A DNA stretch of 64,000 bases from Chryseobacterium sp. 18061 (GTDB taxonomy: Bacteria > Pseudomonadota > Gammaproteobacteria > Enterobacterales > Enterobacteriaceae), in contig CACSKA010000002.1 in the NCBI GenBank assembly GCA_902706205.1, positions 62,001-126,000 of the forward strand. Reading direction: 5' to 3'. The notes below the pieces were generated by a model, which was not told where the DNA came from, searched no databases, and saw nothing but the letters and a program-made list of their open reading frames with translations. The position numbers and the translations under genes were made by a program. Positions 63,365 to 64,000 of this stretch are shown here, one piece after another. The stretch's first letter is position 1, and each line of letters starts with the position of its first letter.

Positions 63365-64000
63365 GGCTGGCCTCCGCTCGTCACGGGTTGCGCTTCTGCG
63401 GGCTGAGCGGCCGAAGTATCCGGCGGATTAACCGTATCGCTCTGCTCCTCCTGCTGCTGAGTATCTGGTGCAACAGGCGTGAGGGTTGACACATCCATAT
63501 TGCCCGGCGTCAGAAAGATCCAGCGCCAGGTTTCGTCATTCTCCATGGTCAATGCCAGCTCTACCCCTTCAGGAAAATGCAAAGTGTCGTTCCATTCCTC
63601 ACTCCATCCCTGCTGATAAAAACGCCACTCTGCTGTTTTCACCTTATCGAGGATAGGTACTTCTTCAGGTTCACTTTCAGCCGGTGCATCAATCGCCGGC
63701 CAGACTTCACGCCACAACTGCTTATCATGAAAACGCCAGCCGGTACGCTCGAGCTGTACCCGCCCACTGATCCCACTGAGCGTGGTCAACTGCAGCCCTT
63801 CATCGCTGTAGATAAAAGCAACGTCTGGCGCATCACGCGGACCACGAGCCTGCAGTTGAAAGAAGTCACGTTCCAGCAAGTTGTACGCGCGCTGTAACTG
63901 ATTAAGATCGTTTGCCCGCACATTGGTTGCCGCTGTGGTACGCATCGCACCATCCAGAATTTGCCAGGCCAGCAGGCTGATGATGGCGAACACCGTCAGC
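63361..64000 (-). CDS. gspJ: Type II secretion minor pseudopilin J, cut by window edge
   Basis: C-terminal part of the minor pseudopilin GspJ; the leader peptide and start lie past base 64000. The visible N-terminal part is the end of the hydrophobic helix (LTVFAIISLLAWQILDGAM), followed by the usual linker NDLNQLQRAYNLLERDFFQL and the beta-rich pilin domain. The C-terminus carries a Pro/Gln/Glu/Ser-rich tail (about the last 40 residues) not needed for the fold. It is the 5'-most gene seen of the run gspJ-K-L-M-O and overlaps gspK by four bases. Confidence 0.93.
   Translation of the reverse strand, partial: LTVFAIISLLAWQILDGAMRTTAATNVRANDLNQLQRAYNLLERDFFQLQARGPRDAPDVAFIYSDEGLQLTTLSGISGRVQLERTGWRFHDKQLWREVWPAIDAPAESEPEEVPILDKVKTAEWRFYQQGWSEEWNDTLHFPEGVELALTMENDETWRWIFLTPGNMDVSTLTPVAPDTQQQEEQSDTVNPPDTSAAQPAEAQPVTSGGQP

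Overview
This window reads as chromosomal DNA of a member of the Enterobacteriaceae. Nearly every gene is recognisable as an orthologue of the Escherichia coli 20-21 min region (comEC to ybjS) at typical family lengths, run in the reverse orientation. ERIC repeats, FNR- and CRP-type sites, a type II secretion system and a GH19 chitinase fit an Enterobacter/Lelliottia/Kluyvera/Citrobacter-like organism. I cannot fix the genus from sequence alone. I see no tRNA, rRNA, CRISPR array, insertion sequence, integrase or phage gene.

Layout. 1-7.5 kb: comEC (cut by the window edge), ihfB, rpsA, cmk, aroA, serC and ycaP on the minus strand. 7.6-14 kb: ycaO, then the anaerobic formate block focA-pflB-pflA. 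14-20.5 kb: a LysR regulator, MFS gene ycaD and dmsABC (DMSO respiration) with an FNR site upstream. 20.5-28.4 kb: serS, rarA, lolA, ftsK, lrp (minus), divergent from trxB. 29-34.8 kb: trxB, cydDC, aat, infA (plus).

35.0-37.0 kb holds the most unusual gene. It encodes a predicted exported protein that joins a CX5R tyrosine-phosphatase domain to a C-terminal autotransporter beta-barrel, and it sits between infA and clpA, where E. coli has tRNA gene serW. Then come clpA-clpS, cspD, macAB, ybjX, ybjD, aqpZ, lysO, hcp-hcr (with FNR- and NsrR-like sites), a possible 32-residue minus-strand ORF, poxB, ltaE, ybjT and ybjS.

56.9-64 kb is accessory relative to E. coli at this position: a secreted GH19 chitinase with PKD and chitin-binding domains, a small lytic transglycosylase, and the distal end of a type II secretion operon (gspJ-K-L-M-O, gspJ cut by the window edge). 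The chitinase is the obvious candidate substrate of that system. Three ERIC-family repeats lie at 54.2-59.8 kb: one near-canonical, one whose core is replaced by a longer structured sequence, and one with the core deleted. A fragment of a fourth lies at 40.3 kb.

Functional themes are anaerobic metabolism (focA-pfl, dms, hcp-hcr), redox and cytochrome bd assembly (trxB, cydDC), the N-degron pathway (aat, clpS, clpA), envelope functions (lolA, macAB, aqpZ, autotransporter, T2SS) and housekeeping translation and division genes. Start codons were moved from the longest ORF to the start supported by ribosome-binding sites and family length for many genes; these choices are explained gene by gene.
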